Assembly: GCA_900767505.1 (NCBI GenBank)
Contig: CAAFZG010000061.1
Coordinates: 1-36,806 of the forward strand
DNA length: 36,806 nt
Direction: 5' to 3'
Source: Methanomassiliicoccales archaeon
GTDB lineage: Archaea > Thermoplasmatota > Thermoplasmata > Methanomassiliicoccales > Methanomethylophilaceae
Position numbers and translations under genes: made by a program. Shown piece by piece: positions 16,563 to 25,106 of this stretch. Numbering within the stretch: the first letter of the stretch is position 1; each line of letters begins with the position of its first letter. Below the pieces are notes generated by a model that was not told the origin of the DNA, made no database searches, and saw nothing but the letters and a program-made list of their open reading frames with translations.

Positions 16563-17999
16563 TCATTCCTCATGGAAGTTATGCATCCTGATCTGACCGT
16601 TCCCAAGGTCCACGACCGGCATGATTCCGGGGTCGGGATTGAAGTTGTGCTGCTTCTGATACTCGGTCTGCGACTGCCAGGTGGATGCGTTGATCATTCT
16701 GACGCCGTTGTAGATCTCCTGACCTGCTCCGTGAACGTGTCCCGAAACGAAGATGTCGGGGATGTATTCCATGACGAGATAGTCTTTCTTCTCCGGCGCA
16801 AGCGCATTCCTCTGTCCGTAGATCGGTGCCAAGTGGCGTCTCACGCACATCTGCTTCATGACGCTCAGGGGATTCTCGTAAGTCAGATTCTGGACAGATG
16901 CGATCCAATCATCCATGCTCTTGCCGTGATATGTCATCACTGTCCTTCCCTCAACGTTCAGGTACACGGGATTGCTGACCATCAGGATGTTGGAATCGAA
17001 GTACTTGGTGAATTTGGGATTCAGAGCAGGCTGAGGTTCGGCAGGACGTGCGGCATCGTGGTTACCCGGGTGGACAACGATCTTGATGTGGTCCGGAATC
17101 TCCTTCAGATATTCGGCCAACTGCTCGTACTGGAGGTTTATGTCCTTGATGTTGAGCTCCTTGTCCTGATCGGGGAACACGCCGATGCCGTCCACGACAT
17201 CTCCAGGGAATACGATGTAGTTGATCCCCTGCTCGACGGAATTGGCCTTCAGCCAGGAGATCATCTTGTGCCAATCCGATTCAAGGAATGTCGAGCTTCC
17301 GACATGGACGTCGGAAAGGAATGCGATCTTCGATGTCGAGTCGCTCGGTTCCCATGTGTGCTGTCTGGGGATATCCGGGCGGAAGATCTTCTCCGGGATG
17401 ATCATCGTCTTCTGAAGGTTCGGTTTTCCGAGGACACCGATGACTTCGTCGTTGACGAACAGTTCCGAGTTCAGCGGGGAGTCTTTGGATATGAACACCT
17501 TTGTGGTCCCCGTATCATCTTCAATCGTGACCATTGTGTGGCCGTTCTTCGTGGTGCTGCAGTCGTAGACGAGTCCTGCGATCTTCACGTCGCGGTCAAG
17601 GGTCATGGCCCTAGAGATGTCCATGGCCTTTCCGAAGTCATGGCGCTTCTCCAGCAATCTCTTCAGACTGAGGAAACGGCTCCTGAAGAATGCGGCGAAG
17701 TCGTTGATCTTCCCCTCGCAGGTGGACTCTCCCGTGATATCTGTGCCTTTCATCACCGATATGTCGGGCGTGAACCTGTTGTCCGGTCTGATGGATTTCG
17801 ATGATTCGAATATGATCTTGTCGCCCGCGATGCAATCCATGATGTCCTGTTTGTTGACGAACATCATGTTCGAGGCAAGATGAGAGAACACGGTGTTGGT
17901 GAAACCCATCGGGTCGTTGTTGGAGAGGATCATCTCGATGGCGTCTGGTGAAAAGAAAATCTTCTTCTTCGCCGCTGCGGACAGGATCTCCTCTCTCAT
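16563..17999 (-). CDS. polB: DNA polymerase D small subunit (DP1), 3'-5' exonuclease
   Basis: 478 residues. DP1 is the proofreading subunit of the archaeal replicative polymerase D. The N-terminal 60 residues form a small helical domain; an OB fold lies around 135-205. The Mre11-like phosphodiesterase domain has D230/H232 in SDVHVGS, D267 in PGDVVDG, N313/H314 in PGNHDA, then TYHGKS and SGHVHGAG. All metal motifs are intact, so the exonuclease should be active. The large subunit DP2 is not in the window. The gene lies about 12 kb from the proposed origin, divergent from the DUF54 gene. Confidence 0.95.
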   Translation of the reverse strand: MREEILSAAAKKKIFFSPDAIEMILSNNDPMGFTNTVFSHLASNMMFVNKQDIMDCIAGDKIIFESSKSIRPDNRFTPDISVMKGTDITGESTCEGKINDFAAFFRSRFLSLKRLLEKRHDFGKAMDISRAMTLDRDVKIAGLVYDCSTTKNGHTMVTIEDDTGTTKVFISKDSPLNSELFVNDEVIGVLGKPNLQKTMIIPEKIFRPDIPRQHTWEPSDSTSKIAFLSDVHVGSSTFLESDWHKMISWLKANSVEQGINYIVFPGDVVDGIGVFPDQDKELNIKDINLQYEQLAEYLKEIPDHIKIVVHPGNHDAARPAEPQPALNPKFTKYFDSNILMVSNPVYLNVEGRTVMTYHGKSMDDWIASVQNLTYENPLSVMKQMCVRRHLAPIYGQRNALAPEKKDYLVMEYIPDIFVSGHVHGAGQEIYNGVRMINASTWQSQTEYQKQHNFNPDPGIMPVVDLGNGQIRMHNFHEE

Positions 18000-18061
18000 G
18001 CTCTGCAGGATGTTGGTCCGACGTATATCACTTATGATGGTACGTTCCGTGCCTATCTCCG

Positions 18062-18069
18062 TATTTATA
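18062..18069 (+). promoter_or_regulatory. TATA box of the DUF54-isomerase pair
   Basis: TATTTATA centred 25 bases before the ATG at 18091, with no ribosome binding site between, fits a leaderless transcript and decides the start codon of the DUF54 gene. Confidence 0.65.
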
Positions 18070-18090
18070 GCACAGAGCGATTCGGACTAC

Positions 18091-18480
18091 ATGATTTCCA
18101 TCCGCATCTACTGTCCCGTGAACCCCAGCGAGGACCCCGAGAAAGTCCGCAAGGCGATAATGTCCATCTTCCCTGATGCGGAGGTCGAGCTGGGTGAGAA
18201 GGCGTTCGAAGGGACCCTCCCGTCTCTGGACAGTTTCGGCAAGCGCATCCGCTCTCAGAAGATCCTCGATGCGGCCAGGGGAGTGCTCCTCAGGAACCTC
18301 CACGGCAGCAAGACATACATGAGCATCAACAAGCAGGTCGCGACCGTAGGCAAGATATCGTTCGCGGACCGCAACCCCGTCCTGGGAGCGATAGAGGTCA
18401 CCATCGAAGGGGACGATCTGGAAGCGCTCATCGACCGTGTATCCCCGATGACTGTGGACGGTGAGGAGGTCAGAGTATGA
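18091..18480 (+). CDS. RNA-binding protein of the DUF54/COG1325 family
   Basis: 129 residues starting MISIRIYCPVNPSEDPEKV, the typical beginning of the archaeal COG1325 proteins, once predicted to be exosome-associated. A conserved central part FGKRIRSQKILDAARGVL and a later SFADRNPVLGAIEV are visible. The fold is a small alpha-beta RNA-binding type. The open frame extends far upstream, but the TATA box at 18062 and the family N-terminus fix the ATG at 18091. Its stop overlaps the next gene by four bases (ATGA). Confidence 0.85.
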   Translation: MISIRIYCPVNPSEDPEKVRKAIMSIFPDAEVELGEKAFEGTLPSLDSFGKRIRSQKILDAARGVLLRNLHGSKTYMSINKQVATVGKISFADRNPVLGAIEVTIEGDDLEALIDRVSPMTVDGEEVRV

Positions 18481-19235
18481 TCGGGGTCTCCTGCACCAAT
18501 TTCTGCAATGTTCCGATCGACCATTGGGCAGAGCCCATCTCGAAGGATTTCAAACACTGGGAGATATTCTCCGAGGCGGAGCACAGCATAATCGGGCAGG
18601 AGTCGCACATCAACGATGTTCTCAGAAAGACAGGGCTGTCCTGTTCCGTTCACGCACCGATATGCGATCTGAATCTCGGTGCGATGTCCGAACGTCTCCT
18701 CAAAGCCTCACTCAAGGAGATCATAGGGACCATATCCTCGGCTGTCGACATAGGGGCCGAGACGGTCACGGTTCATCCGGGACTCTGTTCCATGGCCGTT
18801 CACGGGACCGAAGAGAAGGCGCAGGAGCGCACGATCTCCACTCTGCGCACGATAGACAGGTTCGCGACGGATTGCGGAGCATGCGTGGTCATCGAGAACA
18901 TGCCGAACGTCCCCTTCTTCCTGGGAAGGACGGCCGAATCCCTTGCGAAGCTTGTCGATGGTACAGACCTCAAGATCTGTTTCGACATCGGCCATGCCAA
19001 CACGATGGGGCAGATCGATGCCATGATCGATCTCTTCGCAGACAGGATCTCCAACATCCACATCCACGACAACAACGGCGAACGCGATGAGCATCTCACC
19101 ATCGGCGACGGTTCGATAGATTTCGAACACGTCATCCGCAGGCTGTCCGGATACAAGGGCAACTACATCATAGAATCCAAGGATTTTCCGTCTGCGGTCC
19201 TGTCCAATCAGCGTTTGAAGAAGCTGCTGGAATGA
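18477..19235 (+). CDS. Sugar phosphate isomerase/epimerase-like TIM-barrel protein
   Basis: 252 residues of the AP-endonuclease 2 / xylose isomerase-like TIM barrel. Metal-site motifs appear at barrel-strand ends: HAPICDLNLG, TVHPG, VIENMP, CFDIGHAN, IHIHDNNGERDEH and a late IIESK. The set of Glu, Asp and His residues suits a divalent-metal enzyme. Members range from endonuclease IV to hexulose and hydroxypyruvate isomerases; with about 250 residues and no DNA-binding insertions, a small-molecule isomerase is more likely than a nuclease. Translation is coupled to the DUF54 gene by ATGA. The 3' end overlaps the convergent protease gene by 28 bases. Confidence 0.82.
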   Translation: MIGVSCTNFCNVPIDHWAEPISKDFKHWEIFSEAEHSIIGQESHINDVLRKTGLSCSVHAPICDLNLGAMSERLLKASLKEIIGTISSAVDIGAETVTVHPGLCSMAVHGTEEKAQERTISTLRTIDRFATDCGACVVIENMPNVPFFLGRTAESLAKLVDGTDLKICFDIGHANTMGQIDAMIDLFADRISNIHIHDNNGERDEHLTIGDGSIDFEHVIRRLSGYKGNYIIESKDFPSAVLSNQRLKKLLE

Positions 19236-20236
19236 TCATCCGAGAATATCTTCGGGAGCTCTTTGAGAGAATCCCTGTATCCCCAGAACCTGGACAGCAT
19301 CATCGGGATGCAGAACAATCCGATGATGATCGTCCCGAGCATGAACACTCCCAGAAGATACAGCCCGAGTCCGTCCATCATCACCGATGTGAAGTCCAGG
19401 ATGAAATGAAAGATTATGCACACGTGGACTCCGAATCTGATGTAAAGGTATCCCATCAGAACTCCTCCGAGGGCTGTCGGGAGCACTTTCCAGATCCCCC
19501 ATCCGGGCAGATGGGCGAATCCGAAGACCAGCGATGATATTATCAGAAGGGCCACCGCAAGCTTGCTGAAGCCGAATCCTCCGAGGAGGTACTTCCAGGC
19601 CTTCTCCTTTTTGCACACAAGAGCTGCGACGGCCATGGGGATGCCGATGTACCCTATGCGTGTGATGACCTCCTCCCAGACCGCTGCATCCGCGAATTCG
19701 AATATGGCCTGAGGGGCGAATCCCGTCTCGAACTCGGGTATGTCTCCCGAAGAAGAGGTCATGGCGAGTACGATGCTGATCAGCATGTCCGCGCAGAACA
19801 GCATGACCAGCCAGTAGATGGACGAGTTTCTGAACGCTGTTGCGTTCCCGGATCTCTCCTCTCCGACGGTCTGGATCAGCTCTTTGACCAGGATTATGGC
19901 CGAGACGGTTATCGCCAGGATTATGAATACCCACAACAGCTGGAGGGCCAATCCGCTCAACTGGAACGGGCTCACAAGCATGGGTACGAGAAGCAGTATG
20001 TCCACGCTCTTGCCGGACAGCCAATCGAAGGTCATGACCGATCCCGCCCACAGATAGGCGAACTCGACGGTCAGCACCAGAAGTATCAGCGGTGCGATGA
20101 GCTTTATCAGAACATCCATGCCGGATGTCCCGGCATCATGACGCGAAGGTTCGGGGTCCGAACCCAGTATCTCACCGCAGTACGGGCAGAATCTGCAACC
20201 GTTCCGGGCCGATTCGTAGCATCTGTCGCATGTCAT
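19208..20236 (-). CDS. CPBP-family intramembrane metalloprotease with zinc ribbon
   Basis: 342 residues. An N-terminal zinc ribbon CDRCYES...CPYCGE (Cys at 3, 6, 17 and 20) is followed by seven or eight membrane helices. CPBP/Rce1 motifs are in order: E188-E189-x3-R193 in WEEVITR, H242 in GFAHLP, and H277 with D281 in FHFILD. The family cleaves substrates inside the membrane or processes prenylated or peptide targets. The ATG at 20236 overlaps the stop of the upstream gene (ATGA), and the ribbon starts immediately. A longer in-frame opening up to 20593 only reads through the upstream gene in another frame. Confidence 0.88.
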   Translation of the reverse strand: MTCDRCYESARNGCRFCPYCGEILGSDPEPSRHDAGTSGMDVLIKLIAPLILLVLTVEFAYLWAGSVMTFDWLSGKSVDILLLVPMLVSPFQLSGLALQLLWVFIILAITVSAIILVKELIQTVGEERSGNATAFRNSSIYWLVMLFCADMLISIVLAMTSSSGDIPEFETGFAPQAIFEFADAAVWEEVITRIGYIGIPMAVAALVCKKEKAWKYLLGGFGFSKLAVALLIISSLVFGFAHLPGWGIWKVLPTALGGVLMGYLYIRFGVHVCIIFHFILDFTSVMMDGLGLYLLGVFMLGTIIIGLFCIPMMLSRFWGYRDSLKELPKIFSDDHSSSFFKR

Positions 20237-20853
20237 GCGTGTTTCTCCAGATTCCTGATGATGCCGTTTACCCTCTCGATCTCGACGACGGCCAGGAGGC
20301 TGTTGCGGTACTTCGCGACATCGGCGATCTGCTCCGCGATGAATGACTCCCTCTTGGAGGAGACTTCGCGGTAGCCTTTGACGGTGTTTATGTAAGCATC
20401 CCATTCCAGGGCGAACTCCTCCGGTGTGGATGCATGGAACTTCTTCTTCATCCCTTTCTTGGCGAGACGGTGCTCTTTGACGAAATCCCATGTCTTCACG
20501 GTGTCGCAGTACATCTCGGTGAAATCGGAATCGTTCATGTCCAGGGCTATGACGTTCATGCCGTTCCCAGAGCATTCGTCGATAAGTGCGCACATGGCGG
20601 GCGAAGGCATCTCGACCGCCTGTCCGGTTATCTGCTCCATGCGGTGGGCATAGGCGAGGTCCAGCTCACTCACTTCGAATTCGTCGTTGAGCTGGATCCT
20701 GTTCTTGATGGCCTGTATCCCTTCGATGCCGAGTGTGGTCCCGTAGGCCTCGTAGTCTCCGAAGGCCTCCTTCACCCTGTCCGCCTCGGACTGGAGTCCG
20801 TTGACTATCGGTAACAATGACACATCGCAGTTGCCGATCCGGAGGTTCCTCAT
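20233..20853 (-). CDS. TraB/PrgY-like protein, degenerate
   Basis: 206 residues with no certain family. Three segments follow the order of TraB/PrgY proteins: an N-terminal YGTTLGIEGIQAI...VSELDLAYAHRM, like the GTAHVS...VELD...R stretch; a middle PSPAMCALIDECSGNG and IALDMNDSDFTEMY, like the EM..AI...LIDRDI part; and a C-terminal SFIAEQIADVAKYRNSLLAV followed by NGIIRNLEKH, like the MA..L...VVGAGH..GI part. The usual HVS and GAGH histidines are missing, so any hydrolase activity is doubtful. No membrane helix is present. It overlaps the regulator upstream and the CPBP protease downstream by four bases each. Confidence 0.5.
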   Translation of the reverse strand: MRNLRIGNCDVSLLPIVNGLQSEADRVKEAFGDYEAYGTTLGIEGIQAIKNRIQLNDEFEVSELDLAYAHRMEQITGQAVEMPSPAMCALIDECSGNGMNVIALDMNDSDFTEMYCDTVKTWDFVKEHRLAKKGMKKKFHASTPEEFALEWDAYINTVKGYREVSSKRESFIAEQIADVAKYRNSLLAVVEIERVNGIIRNLEKHA

Positions 20854-21797
20854 TTGCGCGTTCCCCTTTCGGCGACGAGGTTGGTCAGCTCTTCCGGAGC
20901 ATCGATCTTCTTGAGCTCGTCGTTGGAGACGACGGCCGTGGAATCGATGTTGTCGCGGTCATGCTTCTGTTCCACTATGAGGATCGAGAATCTGTCCACT
21001 ATGCGGGCGATGTCGGACGCGACGATCGCCTTCTGGACCAGTTTCGCATCATCGCTCGTTCCGATACCCGTGAGCATCGCGGTGCTGTCGTTGTGGCTGA
21101 CGGCTTCGAACGGGCTCTTCAATACGGGCCTTACGGAGAATCCCAGGTTGCACAGCTGGTTCACAGCGAACGTGTCTATGCGTTCCTGTCCGGTGCGCTG
21201 TTCCTTCTTGCGTTCGTCGCTCTTGAACTCGAACGGATCGATGGGTTCGATGACCGGGAGTCCCAAGCATTCCTCTATGCGCAGGGCGGCGTCGATCATG
21301 GCGCCCATGCCGGATTCGTACATTTGGATGGTCCTTCTGGACACACCTGCGTAATCCGCAAGCGTCCCCAGGCTGATCCCGCGGTCCTCACGGACCGATC
21401 TGAGCAGTTCGCTATCCAGTTTGACGTACAGTCCGCCGGGTGCGGCGAATATGAACGGCGGGGCATCCTCCAGGAGGAGGTCCGCAAGCGTCTCATTGGA
21501 GACGATCGATATGTTGAACCTTGAATAGACGATGCTCGGCTCTAGGGCTCCGGCGCTGGACCTCTCGCCTACAACAAGCGGGGTGGCCTGCAGCGTGTCT
21601 GCCAGGACCTTCATCTCCTCGGAGTTCTCCTTGGAGAACGCATCGATGTTGCTGAGCACCTTGATTATGAGGACCCTCTCGTCCAATCTGGCTACAACAT
21701 CGAAGCAAACGCCTCTCAGGGTCAAGGCAGAGGACACATCGAACCCGGCTTTCGCTAGGATCGCGCGGGTGGTGTTGATAAGGTCGTTTCTGCCCAT
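20850..21797 (-). CDS. Archaeal HTH transcriptional regulator of the COG1395 type
   Basis: About 315 residues. The N-terminal 100 residues have a restriction-endonuclease-like alpha-beta pattern (NTTRAILAKAGFDVSS, VLIIKVLSNIDAFS). An XRE-type helix-turn-helix follows (SVREDRGISLGTLADYAG, VSRRTIQMYESG), then a C-terminal alpha-beta domain. This layout matches the putative HTH regulators conserved across archaea (COG1395). The TATA-like box at 21820-21830 lies 28 bases before the ATG at 21797 but only 19 before the one at 21806, so 21797 is preferred; the longer start adds MKS. It heads an operon with the TraB-like and CPBP genes, joined by ATGA overlaps. Confidence 0.85.
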   Translation of the reverse strand: MGRNDLINTTRAILAKAGFDVSSALTLRGVCFDVVARLDERVLIIKVLSNIDAFSKENSEEMKVLADTLQATPLVVGERSSAGALEPSIVYSRFNISIVSNETLADLLLEDAPPFIFAAPGGLYVKLDSELLRSVREDRGISLGTLADYAGVSRRTIQMYESGMGAMIDAALRIEECLGLPVIEPIDPFEFKSDERKKEQRTGQERIDTFAVNQLCNLGFSVRPVLKSPFEAVSHNDSTAMLTGIGTSDDAKLVQKAIVASDIARIVDRFSILIVEQKHDRDNIDSTAVVSNDELKKIDAPEELTNLVAERGTRK

Positions 21798-21819
21798 GCT
21801 TTTCATAGTGTCAGAACTT

Positions 21820-21830
21820 CTATTTAAGAA
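21820..21830 (-). promoter_or_regulatory. TATA-like box of the regulator-TraB-CPBP operon
   Basis: TTCTTAAATAG on the minus strand, followed by AAGTTCTGACA. The same AAGTTCTGACA follows the TATA box of the Cdc48 operon promoter near 25150. Confidence 0.5.
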
Positions 21831-21843
21831 ATTATCTAGGTGT

Positions 21844-21878
21844 GTCGGTTGCCGGTGGCCCGAGGCCACCGGTCCGAC
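21844..21878. terminator. Strong nested hairpin after hsp20
   Basis: CCGGTGGCC (21852-21860) pairs with GGCCACCGG (21864-21872) around CGA, and an outer GTCGG/CCGAC pair extends it. It sits ten bases past the hsp20 stop and before the regulator promoter, separating the two leftward operons. Confidence 0.65.
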
Positions 21879-21888
21879 TTCATCCGCA

Positions 21889-22377
21889 TCACTCGATTGA
21901 GATGGTCCTGCCTTTCTTGGTAGGGGACTTCTTGTTGAGCACCACTTCCAAGAGTCCGTTGTTGTACTGGGCCTTGGCGGTGTCCATATCGACCTCGCAG
22001 GGCAGTGCCAGGTCTTTCTCGAAGGATTTTCCGGGAGTGTTCACGCTGATGGACAGCGTGCTGCCTGTGCAGCTCAGGGAGATGTCCTCTTTCGCCACGC
22101 CGGGGATCTCGGCGACGGCCCTGACGATGTCGCCCTCGTCGGTCACGTCTGTGAACGGGTCCCTTGCATCGCCTGCGGGCAATGAGTTGAACCTGCTTCC
22201 GGTGTTGCCGAATTCCTTCACGTGTTTCACTCCGTCTGGACCCTGATACATAGTGTATCCGTATGTCTGGACCCCGGGTCCGGTGAGATTCATCTGCGAG
22301 AACATGTCCTCCATCCTCTTGCTGAGGCTGTCGAACCCTCCGAACAGGTCGTTCCAGATATCATCAGCTGCGCTCAT
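21889..22377 (-). CDS. hsp20: Small heat shock protein (Hsp20/alpha-crystallin)
   Basis: 162 residues. A flexible N-terminal arm (about 1-75, with DDIWNDLFGGFDSLSKRME) precedes the alpha-crystallin beta-sandwich (about 76-155), where VRAVAEIPGVAKEDISLSCT and YNNGLLEVVLNKK match the family; the latter is the GxLxV-type consensus. A C-terminal TISIE gives the I-x-I motif used for oligomer assembly. It acts as an ATP-independent holdase. A strong ribosome binding site (AAAGGAGG) precedes the ATG at 22377. It follows cdc48 by 76 bases and probably shares its transcript. Confidence 0.94.
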   Translation of the reverse strand: MSAADDIWNDLFGGFDSLSKRMEDMFSQMNLTGPGVQTYGYTMYQGPDGVKHVKEFGNTGSRFNSLPAGDARDPFTDVTDEGDIVRAVAEIPGVAKEDISLSCTGSTLSISVNTPGKSFEKDLALPCEVDMDTAKAQYNNGLLEVVLNKKSPTKKGRTISIE

Positions 22378-22453
22378 CTTTGCATTCCTCCTTTCCTATA
22401 TTCTGATTGTTTGCTGTTTTCAATTGGTTTTCAAAGGGGTTTGGGGGGAAGGA

Positions 22454-24613
22454 TCACTCCTTCCCGTGACCGTAGTCCTTGAGCTCCTGCCTCGACTTGG
22501 GTCCGAACTTGTCCAGGGCCTTCTCGAAGTCCTCGGCGGCGACCTTGCATGATGCGATGTCCTCGTCCGTGGGGTTCGAGTTGCTCGCGACCAGACGCCT
22601 TACGGCGTTCATCACGGCCTCGTTGCATATCGCGGATATGTCGGCACCGGTGCAGCCTTCGGTCTTCTCGGCAAGAGCATCCAGGTCCACATCGTCCGCC
22701 AGCGGGCGGTTCTTGGTGTGGATTCCGAAGATGGATCTCCTGGATTCCTTGTCCGGGGGTCCGATGTAGATCGACTTGTCGAATCTGCCGGGTCTCAGGA
22801 GTGCGGGATCCATGATGTCGGGACGGTTGGTCGCGGCGATGACCACGACGTCGTTCAGACTCTCGAGGCCGTCCATCTCCGTCAGCATCTGTGATATGAC
22901 CCTCTCGGTGACGTTGCTGTCACCGCCGGTCCCTCTCTCGGGTGCGATGGAGTCGATCTCATCCATGAAGATCACACAGGGCGATGCCTGCCTGGCCTTC
23001 CTGAACGTCTCCCTTACGGCCTTCTCGGATTCTCCGACCCACTTGTTGAGGAACTCGGGACCCTTCACCGCAATGAAGTTGGCTTCGGATTCTGTCGCGA
23101 CCGCCTTCGCCAGCATGGTCTTACCTGTTCCCGGGGGACCGTACAGGAGGATTCCCTTCGGAGGCCTGGCGTTCATGTGCTCGAAGACCTTTCCGAACTT
23201 CAGAGGCCATTCGACAGCCTCCTTCAGCTCCTGCTTCGCGCTCTCCAGGGCTCCTATGTCCTCCCACTTGACGTTGGGCTTCTCGATCAGCACTTCCCTC
23301 ATGGTCGAGGGCTGCATGTCCTTCAGGGCGTTCTTGAAATCCTCCTTGGTCACAAGGATGGAGTTCAGCACCTCTCTGGGGATCTCCTCGGCTTCGAGGT
23401 CCACGTCGGGCAGCACCCTCCTGAGTGCGGCCATGGCGGCCTCTTTGGTCAGAGCGGACAGGTCGGCACCGGCGTACCCGTGTGTGCGGTCGGCCAGCCA
23501 GTTGAGGTCCACGTCGTCTGCCAGAGGCATTCCGCGGGTATGGATCTCGAGGATTTCGTGACGTCCGTTCCTGTCGGGGATTCCGATCTCGATCTCCCTG
23601 TCGAACCTTCCGGGTCTCCTCAGCGCCTCATCGATGGAGTTGGGCCTGTTGGTGGCACCGATCACGACGACCTTTCCTCTGGAGTTGAGTCCGTCCATCA
23701 GCGAGAGCAGCTGGGCGACGATACGCCTCTCCTCTTCGCCGTTGACCTCGTCCCTCTTCGGAGCGATCGAATCTATCTCATCGATGAAGATGATACTCGG
23801 CGCGTTCTCCTCCGCATCTTTGAAGATCTCCCTCAGCTTGCCCTCGGATTCACCGTAGAACTTGCTGACGATCTCAGGTCCGCCTATGGAGATGAAGTTG
23901 CTGCTGGTCTCACCGGCGACAGCCTTCGCGAGCATGGTCTTACCGGTTCCAGGCGGTCCGTGAAGCAGCACACCTTTGGGAGCTTCGACACCCAGCCTCT
24001 TGAAGAGTTCAGGATGCCTCAGCGGAAGTTCGACCATCTCACGGATCTTCTTCACCGCATCTCCGAGACCTCCGATATCATCGTACGATACCTTCGGGAC
24101 ATCGCCTTTGTTGGCGGCGGGCTTGTCGGATATCTTGACCTCGGTGTCCGCGGCCATCAGCACGGCGTCTCCGGACGGTGCGAAGGATGTGATCGTAAGA
24201 TCGATCTTGTTGCCCATCACGTTGAGCGTGATCGTATCTCCTTTCGCCAGCGCCCTTCCTTCGAGGACCTGTTTGAGGTAATCCTCGCCTCCCTGCAGCC
24301 TGAGCTGCTCGGTGGGAGCGAATGTGATCTTCTCTGCGTTCTTGGCGATGATCTTCTTGACGGCGACACGCTCATCCAGGGCCACCCCTGCGTTGCGCCT
24401 TGTCGATCCGTCGATCCTTATTATTCCGCGGTTCGCATCCTCGGGTGCTCCCCTGAGGACCTTTGCGACCGTCTTCCTGTTACCGTCGATCTGGACTATG
24501 TCTCCGACTTTGATGCCGAGGATGTCCATGAGCTCGGGGTCCAGCCTTGCTATTCCCCTTCCGGTCTCGCCGGATTTCAGTTCTGCGACTTTGATCGCTT
24601 TCTCATTGACCAT
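22454..24613 (-). CDS. cdc48: Cdc48/VAT-type AAA+ unfoldase
   Basis: 719 residues. The N domain (about 1-170) has the double-psi barrel start KVAELKSGETGRGIARLD. D1 carries Walker A GPPGTGKT (219-226) and Walker B IIFIDE (274-279). D2 carries Walker A at 492-499 and Walker B VIFMDE (547-552). Both second-region-of-homology segments ATNRPNSIDEALRRPGRFD and ATNRPDIMDPALLRPGRFD are intact. It unfolds proteins for degradation or disassembly. The C-terminus ends KDYGHGKE without an obvious terminal HbYX proteasome-docking motif. The ATG at 24613 has the strong site AAAGGAGGT; an upstream in-frame start (24682) lies in the preceding gene. Confidence 0.97.
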   Translation of the reverse strand: MVNEKAIKVAELKSGETGRGIARLDPELMDILGIKVGDIVQIDGNRKTVAKVLRGAPEDANRGIIRIDGSTRRNAGVALDERVAVKKIIAKNAEKITFAPTEQLRLQGGEDYLKQVLEGRALAKGDTITLNVMGNKIDLTITSFAPSGDAVLMAADTEVKISDKPAANKGDVPKVSYDDIGGLGDAVKKIREMVELPLRHPELFKRLGVEAPKGVLLHGPPGTGKTMLAKAVAGETSSNFISIGGPEIVSKFYGESEGKLREIFKDAEENAPSIIFIDEIDSIAPKRDEVNGEEERRIVAQLLSLMDGLNSRGKVVVIGATNRPNSIDEALRRPGRFDREIEIGIPDRNGRHEILEIHTRGMPLADDVDLNWLADRTHGYAGADLSALTKEAAMAALRRVLPDVDLEAEEIPREVLNSILVTKEDFKNALKDMQPSTMREVLIEKPNVKWEDIGALESAKQELKEAVEWPLKFGKVFEHMNARPPKGILLYGPPGTGKTMLAKAVATESEANFIAVKGPEFLNKWVGESEKAVRETFRKARQASPCVIFMDEIDSIAPERGTGGDSNVTERVISQMLTEMDGLESLNDVVVIAATNRPDIMDPALLRPGRFDKSIYIGPPDKESRRSIFGIHTKNRPLADDVDLDALAEKTEGCTGADISAICNEAVMNAVRRLVASNSNPTDEDIASCKVAAEDFEKALDKFGPKSRQELKDYGHGKE

Positions 24614-24617
24614 TTTC

Positions 24618-25106
24618 TTACCTCCTTTCTGTTGATTTGATGTTTTGACCGTTACCTCCGGACTTCGAGGTCTTGAGGACACGGGTCAGTGTCTCACGCT
24701 CTTCCATCAGGGCAGAGCGCTTCTTCTCCAGATACTCCATGCTACGGTCTATCTCTTCTATGCGTTCGCGGATCAGAGCAGTATCGATCTCCGGATTCTC
24801 GGCCGCCTCTCTGAGGGGGGCGGTGACCCGGGTCGTGAATCTGCCAGATCCCATCTCTATCACCAAGGTGAACTCGCTGTTGGGGGCATACACGATGCGT
24901 GTCGGACCCATGTTGCTGTCCACACGGCTGCTGCATATCAGCCCGTTCCGTTCCATCAGGGTCAGATTCTTCATCACCGCCTGTTGGCTGATCCCCAGTT
25001 CCTTCGACAGGCGCAGGGGATAGCTCGGTTCACGGACCAATGATTCCAGGATCCGTCTTCTGGTCGGATTCTCCACCAGGGACAGTAGTTGGTCGATGTC
25101 ATTCAT
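24618..25106 (-). CDS. ArsR-like winged-helix regulator upstream of cdc48
   Basis: 162 residues. A winged helix at about 5-75 (NPTRRRILESLVREPSYPL, then LSKELGISQQAVMKNLTLME) is followed by a sensor-like beta part and a C-terminal coiled coil (about 108-145). The pattern is close to archaeal ArsR-type regulators with a dimerising coil. Its stop lies four bases before the cdc48 ATG and the cdc48 ribosome binding site is in its last codons, so the two are co-transcribed. This suggests self-regulated control of the cdc48-hsp20 unit, for instance by heat or protein damage; the signal is not known. Confidence 0.85.
   Translation of the reverse strand: MNDIDQLLSLVENPTRRRILESLVREPSYPLRLSKELGISQQAVMKNLTLMERNGLICSSRVDSNMGPTRIVYAPNSEFTLVIEMGSGRFTTRVTAPLREAAENPEIDTALIRERIEEIDRSMEYLEKKRSALMEERETLTRVLKTSKSGGNGQNIKSTERR

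Noticed and set aside
23177..24640. Open plus-strand frame of 487 codons over cdc48
   Set aside because: Antisense shadow of the AAA+ gene, with no recognisable motif.
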